NCBI GenBank assembly: GCA_037074705.1
Contig: CM073591.1
Span: 38,792,587 to 38,856,586, forward strand
DNA: 64,000 nt
From: Zhengitettix transpicula
Lineage: Eukaryota > Arthropoda > Insecta > Orthoptera > Tetrigidae
Direction of reading: 5' to 3'
Below are positions 10,907 to 23,400 of the stretch, piece by piece. The notes beneath the pieces are model-generated. The model worked only from the letters and a program-made list of their open reading frames with translations, made no database searches and was not told the DNA's origin. The translations under genes and the position numbers were made by a program. How positions within the stretch are numbered: the stretch's first letter is position 1; each line of letters opens with the position of its first letter.

Positions 10907-12022
10907 AGTGTTAACAGTGGTCTGTTTTCGTAAAGGGAAATTACAATAATTAAACAGACGATTCTACAAATAGATTGATAGGAGAGAAAAATTAAAAAAC
11001 AAAAACCAATGCTAATAGGGGCTGGAAATTGGTTTGACTCGGCGGCCACTTTGTGGCAGCAGTGGTTAGCAGAGGGACCTTTTAAAATGATTGCATTTAT
11101 TACTTAACTTCGCACTTCAGAAAAAGTATCAATTTTATCATAAAATTCGATGAATATAAATTAATTAACATAGTAGTGTATTCAATTTATTTATGACGCT
11201 AATTTCACGTTATCTGATGTGCAAGAACATTTAATTTAAAACCCTGTTTAATGAAACCAATGTACCTTATCACAATTTACTACAATTTTTTTTAAAAAAT
11301 CAGGCGTCAATTTGCGCGTTGATATTCTCATCACAGCCTGTAAGTTAGTGTCTGTCAAACAGCAATTATTGTTACTCTTGCTAATTTTCTATACAAGAAA
11401 ACCTGTGATCCAAATATATGTGGACCCAAATATAGAGAACATTTATCTCAGCAAATTTCATAATACATTGTTGACAAAGATTTGTAAAAGTTAACTAATG
11501 TCACATCATTAATCATTTATTTCACAGTCATATCTGATTGCATGTAAATACGTTCAAAGTGTAGCTCCTCAAGTGCTTTATCAATATCAGAAGTGTTGGA
11601 GTAAGAGAGAAAATTGAATTTAAGCACATTTGTTTTGAAGTCCTGAAATTTTATCGCGACTTAGTCCTCCAAATTCTGCAGATGTTCCTTAATGTTACAC
11701 ATCGCATGGTCCAGATGAAGAAAAAACCCTAACCAGCATGTTTTCCCTCGCTTTTTATTATACGTCCCCCACCTGGGAAAATGTCATCTAATTTATCGAC
11801 GTGTTCTGGGCGTTTTAGTTGTTTTTCACCAACTCTGGGTTTCCGGTCGTTGGAACAAACCATTATTTTTAAATATCTGAGAATTTTGAGTTGGTGGGCA
11901 CTTTGTATCTGCTTTTAAGGCCAATTTTTTGTTGGCCAAATTATAAAAGAGGTACTCGATCATACAACACCTGAAATCTTCCTTGTCAATCCTTTTTATC
12001 AAAACAATTTCTATTTCTGTTT
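10907..12022 (+). repeat. Family A repeat, second copy, split by an insertion
   Basis: The left piece is 10907-11022 and the right piece 11714-12022. Together they cover the same unit as 10487-10900. The left piece stops at GCTAATAGGG and the right resumes in the AAAAACCCTAACCAGC region, the point where the first copy is continuous. About 690 bp between them has no counterpart in copy 1 and carries hAT-like coding remains. Confidence 0.85.
11018..11713 (-). pseudogene. hAT-type transposase C-terminal remnant
   Basis: On the - strand, from about 11700 downwards, the frame reads FQDFKTNVLKFNF, then SDIDKALEELHFERIYMQSD, followed in shifted frames by LVNFYKSL, a GPHIFGSQ-like block and a final TLTYRL region. 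The order and spacing resemble the C-terminal dimerisation part of hAT transposases of the ZBED/SCAND3/GTF2IRD2 kind (F-x-D-F, L-Q-x-E-L-I-x-L-Q-x-D, F-G-S-x-Y-x-C-E, L-T-x-x-H-L). Several stops and frameshifts make it dead. The insertion begins with TAGGGGCTGG, close to the CAGGG start of many hAT inverted repeats. I see no opposite terminal repeat or 8 bp target duplication, so the insertion is probably truncated. Similarity is by eye and moderate. Confidence 0.55.
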
Positions 12023-13090
12023 AACAGAAGTTAAATAATTTTTTGGGCCAGTATTTGCAGTGTTCCAGTCACCCATTGCCTGTTAGTTTCCTGTCGCCGA
12101 TGTGTTAAATCGGCATAGTTTCAGGCCACTGGAGTGGTATGCGTAACACGAACGAATTACGGTAATTGAAAGCGATAACCCAGGAACGCAACGCGCGACG
12201 TACCTATTCTTTTTTTTTTTTCAGGAATGGTTCCGTGTTTTCCCGAGTTTATACTAATTGGATTCGCTGCCACACCTAAGTTATTCTCACGCCAAACATT
12301 CATTACCGAGTAATCCCAGAGGCGAACACGTGTTCCGCAGACATGCAACACGTGCATAGATAGGAGTGCGTGCTGCTGCACTGACTTGGCTGGACAGGTA
12401 CAAAAGAACGCTCGGTCGGCCAGGGTGTTAGGAGCCTGTGTACTCTCTTCACCCGGTGCGGTAACGAGACAGAAAACAGAGAGAAGGGAGGCTAAGTGAC
12501 TAGGAAATCGAAATTTTTTCACCCCCACCACTTTACTAAACGAATGTTTAAACAATAGCTTCGTTGACTAAGGACAATTACCCCCGCTCCATTGAATTGA
12601 CGTGCTCTTTTATGGTAGAGATTTACGTTCAGAGGTTAGAATAATTAAATATCTCGTTTCCAGGTAAAGGTCTAGTGGAGGGAGATGCTTGGCTGTAGTT
12701 AAGATATATCATGCTCAAAAGCACTGAATAAAGAGACTCTGGTTATTGTATGGTACTATGAAAATTCTACATATTTATAAAGGAAAAATTTTGATCCATA
12801 TGGGATGCGTTGACCGCATAGATCTCGAGGTAGAGGAAAGAGAAGATTAATTGGGACCAATAGAATGGCCACAACAGCATTAGTCTGTTGTAGGAAACGT
12901 ATCAGGTATACCATTTGTCATATAAGTGTACTGAATGTGAATGGGAGAAACTATTTGTGAATATCTTCCCGTCCCGAAAAATACGCCTTACTTTTCAGCC
13001 CCTTTACCAAGAAAAATAAGGCACATGATCCAAATTGCCTTTTAGCGATTGTTGCCATAAAAACCAATTTTTTAAAATATAAAACTATTT
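12023..13090. other. Non-coding stretch, nothing recognised
   Basis: A 132-codon - strand frame (12157-12555) lies here but shows no family signature and has a low-complexity KKKKR tract from a poly-T run. I did not call it a gene. Confidence 0.4.
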
Positions 13091-13111
13091 ATATAAATAT
13101 ATATATATATT
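13091..13111. repeat. (TA)n microsatellite
   Basis: ATATAAATATATATATATAT simple repeat. Confidence 0.85.
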
Positions 13112-14225
13112 GTAGTGATTGGGCCTCCATTAAAATTCAGCATGACAATTAAACAATTAGAATTTATTCAGCTATTAATCAATTATAATTTACACAAATT
13201 ATTTAGGCAAATAAATTTTAATTTACATTATCAATTAATCTTTTACAATAAAATGACTATATCTCAGGGTAGTTTACTGGGCCTTTAATAAAGAAATACT
13301 TGTTAACAATTAAATTTTATCAAGCTATCATGGACTTAATTCATCAGTAGATTTATTACAATGCAACAACATAAAATATGAACTTTAAATTCTGAACGAA
13401 ATTCGAAATCTGCCGATAATACCTTTACTTATGAGTTTACAAATAGTAATTCTGTGGAATTTTACCTTACTGTCTCTGGTACTCAAGGAAATTGTCTCGT
13501 TCGTACACACACACACACTTATTGCCCTTTATAGACAGGCCATTTGTATCCACTGACTGATCAACATTTTTAGTTCTGTTCGTTTAAGAAAAGTTACTAA
13601 CTCGTTCCTAAGTTTGTCAACTGCTGGATGCAGTTACCTGGGTTCCCAAAATTGACGAACGTGGACTGAATCGAGAATACAATAATTTAGACTCAGCGCT
13701 CTAAATATTTAGCGTTGAATGTTAAGTAGTTATCTCACAAATTGCTATATTTCCAAGACGACTTTACTGGAGCTCGCCTCCCCACAGACTCTGCTATGCG
13801 CGTCTAGCGAACCAACCTCTACAATACCCACAAACATTGCATTCTTGCCACATTCTTGTACACGACTTGTGTGTTTTATGCCGCTAACAATGCGAGTCAA
13901 AATTTTTGTTTATTAATTAATTATTTCCTCTTAATTACCACAGTATATGTATGCTTAACTAGTTTTTTTTGGATATAATGTTTAATTTTATATAATGGAA
14001 GCTAATATTCTGCGTGTCTTTCTAGTGTATTGTTTCAAATGACATATATCTACATTTATTTATTTATTTGCAAAGAACGTTCTTCTTTAATTTTTAGAAT
14101 TAAATTTTAAGAGAAAATAAATATGACGCAGAAAAAATATGATGCCTCAAATATTATCAGATTATTTTCTGACACCCTAATACTGTTACGAGACACATTT
14201 AATTTAGGAGGACATTTCTAATCAG
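13112..14225. other. AT-rich non-coding stretch
   Basis: It starts with TGTAGTGATTGGG just after a TA repeat, which resembles the start of some insect long terminal repeats. No matching second copy, primer-binding site or coding sequence was seen. A short CA repeat lies near 13505-13520. Confidence 0.35.
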
Positions 14226-14290
14226 TTTTTTTTTGTTCTATTTCAAATAATGCAGTTTTTCGACCAATATCAGATTTTTTTTTGATTTAT

Positions 14291-14325
14291 GACAACGTTT
14301 TGGTACGTGTTTGTACCTTCATCAG
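14291..14325 (-). ncRNA. Hammerhead-ribozyme-like core (locus E, left arm)
   Basis: CTGATGA is intact. GGTAC and GTACC form a perfect 5 bp stem II with loop AAACAC. The following AAAAC differs from GAAAC by one base, and GTTGTC ends with C at the cleavage position. The opposite arm keeps GAAAC but has a changed CTGTTGA, so a common ancestor of both arms would carry the full core. No clear stem I was seen. Confidence 0.4.
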
Positions 14326-14575
14326 GTCTTTCCTGCTGAGAAATTGTACAAAATAAAGTTGTATTATCAAGAAGCCAAATGAATTTATAAAAGTTAAAAT
14401 GAAAAAATTTACATCTTATTGAAAATAAATTTATAAAAGTGGTTGAACAAAAAATATTATACTATTAACACAATGAAACTAAGTGTGTTAATAGTATATT
14501 TTTTGTTCAACCACTTTTATAAATTCATTGGCTTTTTGATAATACAACTTTGTACAATTTCTCAGTAGGAAAGAC

Positions 14576-14610
14576 CTGTTGAAGGTACAAAGACATTCCG
14601 AAACGTTGTC
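14576..14610 (+). ncRNA. Hammerhead-ribozyme-like core (locus E, right arm)
   Basis: CTGTTGA (one base from CUGANGA) is followed by AGGTAC, a short loop and ATTCC, where the hairpin is weakened by substitutions. CGAAACGTTGTC then keeps the conserved GAAAC and GUC. It is the inverted partner of 14291-14325. Confidence 0.35.
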
Positions 14611-14665
14611 ATAAATAAATAAAATAATGTCTGATATTGGTCCAAAAACTGCATTATTTTTAATA

Positions 14666-15119
14666 TAAACAGACGTAAAAATACAATCCTATTTCAAATG
14701 AACCAAACTACCACGAAAAAAATTCGGACCTACTTTATATCGATATATTTATTATTTTAACGCCTTAGGAATACCGATTTGTTAGCGTGGCCTTTAACAT
14801 AAATTAATATTTTGCCACAGTTATAATACACAGATACTCATATTTATATGGTTACTTACTGACATGAGAAACTTAATAATTTCTCTTACGGTGTAGATTA
14901 TACTTTAACACACAAAGCTATATGGAGTAAAATTATTACAACTTTTGTCTTTAATTTCGATACAGATATAAAGACGATAAAGACATAACCGGAATCCGTA
15001 CTTAAAAATAACTGTCGCTAGACGCTTAGAAATTTAGTTACGTTTGAAGTTTTATTTGCAGGTTGTACGCTGCTTAGGTGCATGTAATATTTGTGAACGG
15101 CCGTATATTATGCGTGTGA
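14666..15119. other. AT-rich non-coding stretch
   Basis: Nothing recognised. Confidence 0.4.
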
Positions 15120-15700
15120 TAAATTGTGCGAGGGAGGGAGCGACCTCTGGCGCTCATCTTGGCGACCTCCGACCCGCGGGTTAAACGGCCGTTGACAGCG
15201 TGGGTGGGGGTATAGTGGCCCACACCCGCACACACAAACCCGCCGAAATTATTTCACGGCTCTGCGGGGTGAGGGCAGGGGAGGGAAGGGCTGTAAATTT
15301 AGGCGTACATACCCCTAGAGGTCGCTCCCGCCACCGGATAATGTGTTATTAATGAAGGACAAGAATTTCATTAAAGATTGTTTGTATATCAAAATGTCCA
15401 GTAAATTATGTTTTCTCTCTCTCCTCCGAGTTGGTATCGTACAGCACCATTTAATGATAAGCCATTTTAAATGAGGGGGTGGGGGTGGGATGAGGAGAGG
15501 GAAGGGGAAGGGACGAATTGTGCTTCTGGTCTCGAGAGTACAGTCGGCTTCGATTACAAATGCTCTGGGACCTTCTCCACCCGGTCGAGGGAAAAGGCCG
15601 TCAGCTATTTTAGTGCACGTTTCGATTTTAAGGGCATGGCTATCGTCGGCTATTAAAAATGTTCATAACGACGGCAAATGGAAGAAGCGTTCTGACTCCT
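15120..15700. other. GC-rich island
   Basis: GC-rich, CpG-containing DNA with CA- and G-rich runs, strongly different from the AT-rich flanks. Overlapping short + strand frames (15471-15702) are probably due to composition. It is a candidate regulatory island with no gene signature. Confidence 0.35.
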
Positions 15701-17394
15701 AGAAAGGCACATTGAGATAACGTCTCTTGTGTAACGCATTTGAAGTTTCCTCGTAATTAACTAAGTGATTGTAAAGTATACAGAAAATCTTGAGTCTCCT
15801 CACGTTTGTTTTCATCAAACAGTTGACACACTGTGACCGACGACGTTAAAGATGAGTTGCTAGTTTTAACCGGAACCTACAGTGTGTCATAAGTATGAGG
15901 AAACAATACAATTTTTAAATTCTAACAATCGATACGAATGCATACAATTACACAGAAACTGCAACAGACAGTGAAATATATAGTTGAGGATATAAGAACG
16001 TTAGATTGCAGTTAATTTTGAGTAATTGCATTTATTTTGCCGACACTACAAAATTCTTCAGAGAAATAAAATTCTAAATATCGAAGGGTTTGATGAATTC
16101 TGGTTTCAGAAATGAAAATTTAAAGCGCGGAATACCTGTTCATCAGATCACACTTCGAGAAATCGTTATGGGATGTGTCCCTGGATATTGGATAGTGCTT
16201 TCTGGTTAAATTTCTGAAACTTTTCGGGTCATACTCACTGCTTGTGTCAAGATCCTTAATTAAGTGCCTCGTGCCTTGCGTTGTAACAGTCGGATGTAGA
16301 AGTTATAATAGAATAAATTAATTTCCCATTTGATCTTCAAAGAAGTGGAAATAGTAATATATTTTACATTTTTATCTAGAATTAATTATTAAATTTACAC
16401 AAGAATATTTTATATGTATAAGTTTAATTTAAATAATGAACACAATTATTATCCAAAAACTCTTTTACAGCCTTGGGGCCTTCGAGAACAAATTTATACC
16501 AATGCTCGTTTCGTGAAGTAACTATTACTCAGGACTATCAATGGAGCACTGGTGACTTATGTTATAATTAAATCTGTAATTTATGAGGGTAGGGGAACCA
16601 GTAAATGACAATGATGATCGACACTCTTCTTAGAATATTTAAAGTGATAAATTGTCATGATAAGTATATGCCAACGGGTTGTCTAAGTATAATGGCATCT
16701 GTTACAACATAATTATTATTTTTCAAGGTTTAGTCAGGAAATATTGTGTTAAATAAGATTTTCAGCTCTACTGTGAACGTGATCTTTGTATCCCTAAAAA
16801 CTATTTTTAGATATTAGATAAATATTGGCCGAGAAACTTTTCTAGTGATTGTGAATTATTGTCATTTAATAACATTTCTTTCACAATATTTTTGGGTTTA
16901 TTACCCGTGTCCTCTATTTTTGTCTGATCCCTTATTAAACTCACAGTCCAGTCACCAGTCTTGTCACTTTATTTACGATTTCCTCCACGATTCTGCAGAG
17001 CTCAGGGATTTAACGCAAACCACTGTAAATCCCTGTTGTTAATAATTGGCTAATAATAAGGATTATAACTTGCTCAGTCCCAAACTGTTACGGATTCGGC
17101 AAGTAGGTTTGTTTCCACCTCTCTACTTCCGGCTTAGTTAAGGCTGCTTGGCAACACATTGGAGTTCGTTCGAGGAAAATTGGAATAGAGTTGGTTCTTT
17201 GGTAGGATTTGAAGAAGTCATTTTTTGTTTTTGCTGTAGAAACAATCAGAGAGATGTTATACGTATACGATAAATGAATGGAGCGTTTTTAACTAAGTAA
17301 AGATTCCAGAATTAATGTTCAACTATTAGTGTGGATAAGAGGTGTCTCACAGCTGCTTCAGATCCTCTCGGCACCTTAAACGAGTGTTTGACAT
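15701..17394. other. Non-coding stretch, nothing recognised
   Basis: AT-rich sequence with chance frames only. Confidence 0.45.
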
Positions 17395-18100
17395 GTTTCA
17401 GTCTGGATAGAGCCTGTGAGATCTATTCTCTCGCAGGCAGGACCTTCCTGGAGAGACAGGGAAGGCTACGTTTGGGGATCCCTTTTCCTCTCTCCGTTTT
17501 TGAACTCGGGAGGCACCTCGCCCTGTTTTGAGAGGTGTATTTTTCGTGGTCGCAGACCTTGGATTTACGGTAGCATTTGTTGTTTTTGCTCCCATTGGAA
17601 CAATCGGCCAGCTGCCTCCGAAACTGGTAGAGCCACGGAGAAAGGAATGCAAATACTTCTACGGCCATCGGAAGGGCGTGGATCAAGTAACAAATGCCCG
17701 ACCTACCTGATGCAGGTTTTCTATGATTTGTCCTGCATCACTTTTAGGCGAATGCCGGATAGCATCCTATTAAAGGGAGTTGCCACAAAAAATGTTTCAT
17801 TTTGGAGAGAACCTCGTGTCTGATTTGAGGTACTTGCGTATTGTTAAGTAGACATGAATTTATATTTTAATTTATAAGAGAAGTAATATCTCCTGATACT
17901 GATAAATTGTAACTTAACATCACATGCGTTTTCAGAAAAAATTTTTTGGCAAGCGTTTCAACTTATACCTTTTAAATGCTTTTGGTTGAAGATTAGGTTT
18001 ACTCCTTTCTTACCAGTTGGCTGTTTTGTAGGAACTACTTTACGTAATAGCACGCAGCCACCACATGGATTGCTATCATGTAGTCTGTTACTCTAAAAAA
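17395..18100 (+). repeat. Family B repeat, copy 2 (interrupted near its 3' end)
   Basis: The copy begins in a GCAGGCAGGACCTTCCTGGA block that matches the copy at 56.36 kb. It continues through GGCTACGTTTGGGGATCCC, TTTTGAGAGGTGTAT, CGGCCAGCTGCCTCC, CGGAAGGGCGTGG and CCTACCTGATGCAGG to GGGAGTTGCCAC (17776-17787). The expected tail (ACATGGATTGCTATCATGTAGTCTGTTACTCTAAAAAAA in this copy) appears only at about 18062-18100. So roughly 265 bp separate the two parts, by insertion or local rearrangement. Confidence 0.85.
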
Positions 18101-19089
18101 ATTCAACGAGATGTTAACGAGTCTGTGTTCTCTTTATCCGCATGCTGTTAAAGCTTACTAAATGATACCAGCCTCTATTCTCCAATAAAATTATACCATC
18201 GGAACTACTCCATAAATAATTGCGTTTTAGATTGATTTAAATTCAGGACTAAGAATTATTTGCTTCCGCGTCATGTTATTCTAGGTGCCACATCTTTCTA
18301 CTTCTTTTTTAACAAGTAAGTTGATAAATAAGTTGCGGCATATTCCTATGTTTACTTGACTTAAGTATAAAACATTTTTATATTGCTCTTCAATGCTTTT
18401 TCTGATTGTAAATGCCGAGATGAAACTCATTGTAAAATCCTAGTCATTATTTGGATATTGTCTGAGAAATCATTACGAAGCCGGTTGTCGGTTTGTCGGG
18501 TGATACGAATAAAATACGTCCTCCGGACATGCAAAATCGTCAGCAGTAGTTTTGCGCTTGGTGTAATGGATGGAAATGCTAAAAATGAGAAAGACAAACT
18601 TTAATGTTCATGTCGAGATTCGAACCGTGGACCTCACGGATGAGAGGATAAATGGAGAAAGATGTATTCTAAATAAGGGAAGTAGGAAGAAGTTAGGAGA
18701 AGCAGAAGTGATATGAGAGGGAGAGAGAGGAAAAGGACGAAGTTGTGGTTTGAAGGAACAACGATAGACAAATATTTCGAATAGTATGAAATTTTGTTTG
18801 TATTGAGGGTATTGATTGCTTATCTTCACAGAATTTAAGTTCGGAATCGTAAAACAGACATATTTAGTTGAACACTGCTGCAAGACAGACATCTCGGCTT
18901 TCTGGGTGTCAATACTTATAATAGAACAGTGGGCAGATAGGAATGTTTCGGTAACATTCTATCTTGGAAATACATTACATTCCGGAATTTTTGATAAACC
19001 AATAAAATACATTAATTGTAACCAGACAGCCATTATTTGACCTACTTTTATTTTTCATGGAATAAATGTATGATATAGTAGCTGTGAAT
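18101..19089. other. Non-coding stretch
   Basis: No gene was recognised. A - strand string GGTTCGAATCTCGAC near 18610-18624 resembles an RNA polymerase III B box, but there is no A box or tRNA fold around it. Confidence 0.4.
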
Positions 19090-19420
19090 GCAACAACTCG
19101 GGACCCCATCCTGACGTGTTTGATCCTATGAAGCGTGTCCCAGGGCGAGGGACTCCGAGTGTACGGACGGCGGGCGTCGCGGCGGAGTTGCGAGGGACGT
19201 CCTCTGGCGGCGTCCTCGTGTTTCGTGTGCATTACACGATTTATGTTGTGCTGTGCGGCTCCGCACCGGTATATTAAACCGCCGTAAATACACGCTAGCA
19301 AATGGATCCTCACCCTCCTCAGTCGCGATTTTTACCGTCCCAGAGAACGTGGCCGGAATTTATCATCGCGTCCTCACCATTACCGTATTAACACACCACA
19401 GTTCCTTCGATCAGGCTTAT
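19090..19420. other. GC-rich island
   Basis: A CpG-rich block (for example GGACGGCGGGCGTCGCGGCG near 19162-19181) in AT-rich surroundings. No splice-bounded coding segment was recognised. It could be regulatory DNA or an unrecognised exon. Confidence 0.35.
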
Positions 19421-19991
19421 AACTGTTTATGACCGACCACTTGTCGATGATAATATCCGAAAAGATTCGAGATTTGAAGTGAACTAGCTCATACTGCTAG
19501 ACTTTAATTTTAATTATTGACCATCTTGTAGTAGACGTTAGAGAGATTACTCTGCGTATGCTTAGTCAAGATGACAAGATCAGTTTTTCGTAACAAAAAA
19601 TTACTTGTTTCCAAATTACTCGTGTAAGACTGTTAAGAACTGTGTTTATGGTGTAATGTATGTAAGTTTATCTTAGACTGTTGGAAAACCCAAAAGGCGA
19701 AGATTGAATGTGTTGAAATGTATTAAATAAAAGGTTTCAATATTAAATTTCAAGATTAAATAAGAAATGAGAAAAATTTAGAAAATACTGACAAGTAAAC
19801 AGGATTTTCGGGAAAAAAATGATTTCTGCGTATTCTAATAATTTGGATAGACAATAATCGTGATATTAAATTTCCGTTGTGGGATGTAGCGAGAGTATGG
19901 ATCATAAAATGCCTATCGACATCAAACAACGCAACACACGAATGATACGTCTTCCGTTCCTTCCAAATAATTACAGTAGTGTGCTGTACTT
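19421..19991. other. AT-rich non-coding stretch
   Basis: Nothing recognised. Confidence 0.4.
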
Positions 19992-20432
19992 CTTTTTTTA
20001 GAGTACCAGGCTACATGAGGGTAATCCACGTGGTGGCGACTCCCCTTTAATAACATAGAAAGGGATTTGAAAGGGGGGATGCAGAAGAGTAAAGGAAGTT
20101 AGCCAAGGGTTAACTAGGGCCCACGGGCTGTAGTTTAAGGATCCTACCCGGCGATCGCCTAAAAGTTATGCAGGACAAACCCTAGAAAACCTGCATCATG
20201 TAGGTCGGGCTGTAGGTACTTGTATCACGTCCTTCCGATTGCGGGAGAAAGGTATGCTGTAGGGGCACAGCATTACCTCGACCGTGCCTCGACCATTTTA
20301 GGAGGCAGCTGGCCGACTATTTCAATGGGAATAGCGGACAACTCTTACCGTATGCCCAAGGTCTGCAACCTCTCAAAAAGGCCGAGTTGCCTCGGCTTCT
20401 GGGAACCTTAATTCAAAAGCAGAGACAGGAGA
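19992..20432 (-). repeat. Family B repeat, copy 3 (reverse orientation)
   Basis: Read on the - strand this copy runs from CTGTCTCTGCTTTTGAATTA through AAGGTTCCCAGAAGC, GGTCTGCAGACC-like and CGGCCAGCTGCCTCC blocks, CGGAAGGACGTG, CCTACATGATGCAGG and GGTTAACTCTTGGCT-like sequence to CATGTAGCCTGGTACTCTAAAAAAA. It is among the more complete copies and shows a clear A-rich 3' end, as expected of retroposed sequence. Confidence 0.88.
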
Positions 20433-23400
20433 ATTTGTATCGATGAAAACAAATCACAACTGCTAATTGCAGTGCTACAGGAATTACACATAGCCATAAT
20501 CTTTAAGCTCGTAATTTCTATCGTAATTTTTGTTTATTTTTAAAACTGCTTTTGCCGTCTTTGTTAACATCTCTATGTAAGACAGATTGTTTATAACGTC
20601 AAATTATTTTTATGGAATAATACTTCTGTAGTGAAACATGAATCAGCTTATAGCTAATCCGCAATGAAATGAAGATAATATTCCGTGCCAAACGTTTAGT
20701 ATGCAAATGATTAAACGGTATCCCCTTATCTCACACAATTTTTTCTAATCCATGTACAATAAAATTTATCCCACTAAATATTTGTCTAAAGATATAGTAT
20801 TTCGAATCCGAGTTCCTCCTACTATTTCATCTACTTTTCAACATTCTTTTGTAAAACCACATTTAGAATATTTTTCCTGTTTTCGTTGTCCGATCTTTCG
20901 TCAACGTTGTTCACGCAATCATATATTGGGAACAAATTTTTAATGAATCATGAATTTTAATTTTATATTATTTGTACAATATTATATTTCGTACGTAGAA
21001 CTATGCTTCTTGGATCTAGTTCCTATAATTAACACGGTAAGCCAATTTAATATTCAGTGATATAATACACGTCTGGGAACTGACAGTTTCGTGTTTTTCT
21101 GATCTTTTTTGTGACGATATTCTTTTGAAGAAGCTTGTCCTTTCCCTGCAGCGTGTCTTGAGGGATGATATTTGCAGACCACAGTTGACATATTGAATAA
21201 AAAGAAGTATTACTGATGGGGAAAACCACGTCGTTCTTCTTAAGGCTGAGCAGGAGGGATTCGTAAGAAAACGCAGCTGTTCTGTGCGACTGACAGACAA
21301 ATGGCTTCCATTGATTGCTCGTGACATTAACATTCATTCTCTTATGATGAATCGAACTCTACAAGGGCCTCACCCCCTCCCCCTCTTCCTTCCAGACCAA
21401 ACGTAATTACTATTTCAGAAGAAAGAACGTGATCGGAGTAGGAAACTTCGCGAGTAACAAACAAATATATCACCAAAAATAACCGAGAAGGAACCAAACA
21501 TCATACAGAAATTTATTACGAATTCTTTATCTGTTTTTTTACGCTATGATTTCTTAAAGACATATTTATTACAAGTATTGAGTACAATTATCAAATGACA
21601 AGAATGAAACTTATTTAGTGAAGTGTCTAGTAGAACACCTTAATAGAATAAAAAATACCAGTAAATATATTGCTTTACTAAATTAGACTAAAAGAAAGAT
21701 ATTTTCCCTGCTACAATTCTATTTGTAGATATATAATTTTATTTGTTTTTTACAAATTTAGTTATACGCGGAGAAAACGTTATTTCCTGGCAAAATAGTG
21801 TAATAAAATTAAAAAAATATAAATGAGATAAAAACTGTAAATAGAAGGGAAGGCTCTCAATAAAAAATATTTTATTTCGGTTACCGAAAAATTGAGAACT
21901 ACACGATAAATAATTAACACCTAACTTTTCGGTCATTTTGTGTGCTTAAATAAGTTCAAAATTAATCCATTTGTGGTGAATATCTTCTATCTTTGCATAG
22001 CTAGTTACTCAATGGCATTACATTTTATTTTTGCTGAATGTAAAGTCATCGCCTAACACAGCAGACTTGACATCTTCCTCTTAATTGATTCCCTTCCAGA
22101 CTTAAAAGCCAAGTTGCATTTCTTTTCCCAGCATTTTCGTCCTCCGTTTTCTGATATTTTTTAAATATATATTTAAAACGTCAGCGGAAGTGGCGTCAGT
22201 AAGATTAATAAGGAGGAGGAAGCAGCTGTACTGACATATATACACACCCAGACAGAAAAGGGGAGTCGTTAATTATCCTCCTCTTTACGTGACATTTTTT
22301 TTCTCGTGCTTCTACAATGCCGACCAATTTGTTGTCTCCGTTTTTCGTTTTTTTGTCAAGTTTTGGCGAGAAACAAGGGAGTTGTTGATTGGAATGTTGT
22401 CAAGAAATTTGCAGACATCAGCGGTCCGGAGAGTTGGAAAGCGTATTTTTTCACTATATTAAAAAATCGCTGAAAAAGCTTGAGTTTTTTCCTTATTCAG
22501 GGGAAAATGGTTTCCCGATTCTCTCTCTGTGTTCGGGTTACTGTTTGTAACCGAATATATTCGCAGAGGCTCAGGATTGAGGACAATCATAAGAATGCGG
22601 AAAGTGGGTAACTTGAAAATGAAAATTTAAGACTGCTTCATACAAGGTATAATTATACATAACCCGAGTAGCGAGTTGAAAAACACCGATCACATCGACC
22701 AATAATCGAAAAGCTAAAATATATAAAGATTCCTGTACAACGTAAATGAAAAATAATGGATGAAAATACAATATTGGCACTCAACCTCTGTAAAACTTTA
22801 ATATTCTGGGATGACAATTTTCAGTTACCAAGAGTCAGAAAGAGAAAAGTATTTAATTTATTTAACATTAGTTCCATTCAAGAAATTGGGCTTATCGAAA
22901 TATAGAAGTATAGAAACAATAAATTTTTATACAATTTAACATTACCAAAATTTTCTATTTATTATATGAATAATTATCAGACATACATTTTGCGGACCAA
23001 AACGATAGTGTTCCTTTTTTCCTTTTCTTAATTAAATAACTCATACTTGCCGTAATTTATAATTTTATCATCAATTTCCATATTTCGGTTATTTAAAAAT
23101 GTTACCTATTTCAGTCATTTGAAATGTGTGTTAAATTTTTTCAGTCGCTGCAAGTTGGGAAAACTTTCAAATAATTCATACACTTTACCAAACCCCGCTC
23201 CGAAAGGTAGGAAAGATGACCTGATTCACTGAAGTCGATGAAAGTTTTAAAATCATTACGACGATCCAGCATGGTTCAATATTTTCCTACGTTCTAACCC
23301 TTTCTGATTTGGGATTAGAAAGAATTATGGTACCGTCAATAAGCATAACTCAAGGTGAATATTTTAATGCAAATTTACATGTAGTACTTCGATTTCTTGG

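Larger units (their letters stand above)
14226..14665. mobile_element. PLE-like foldback element (locus E)
   Basis: This is a long inverted repeat with no coding sequence. The left arm (about 14250-14475) and right arm (about 14478-14660) match over ATAATACAACTTTGTACAAT, CCACTTTTATAAATT and the outer AATGCAGTTTTTGGACCAAT-like ends. The left arm has an extra ~48 bp flanked by direct copies of AATTTATAAAAGT. Each arm carries the hammerhead-like signature: 14291-14325 on the - strand (CTGATGA, perfect GGTAC/GTACC hairpin, AAAACGTTGTC) and 14576-14610 on the + strand (CTGTTGA, then CCGAAACGTTGTC). CTGATATTGG (14631-14640) follows the right-arm motif at the spacing seen in family C. It is interpreted as paired PLE terminal repeats with the interior lost. 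Confidence 0.6.

Noticed and set aside
12157..12555. 132-codon open frame on the - strand
   Set aside because: No family signature, no splice or start context, and a poly-T-derived lysine run. Frames of this length are expected by chance in 64 kb.
13112..13920. Solo long terminal repeat starting TGTAGTGATTGGG
   Set aside because: No second copy, polypurine tract, primer-binding site or target duplication could be identified.
18600..18660. tRNA or tRNA-derived SINE on the - strand (GGTTCGAATCTCGAC)
   Set aside because: The T-arm stem does not pair, and there is no A box or cloverleaf upstream.
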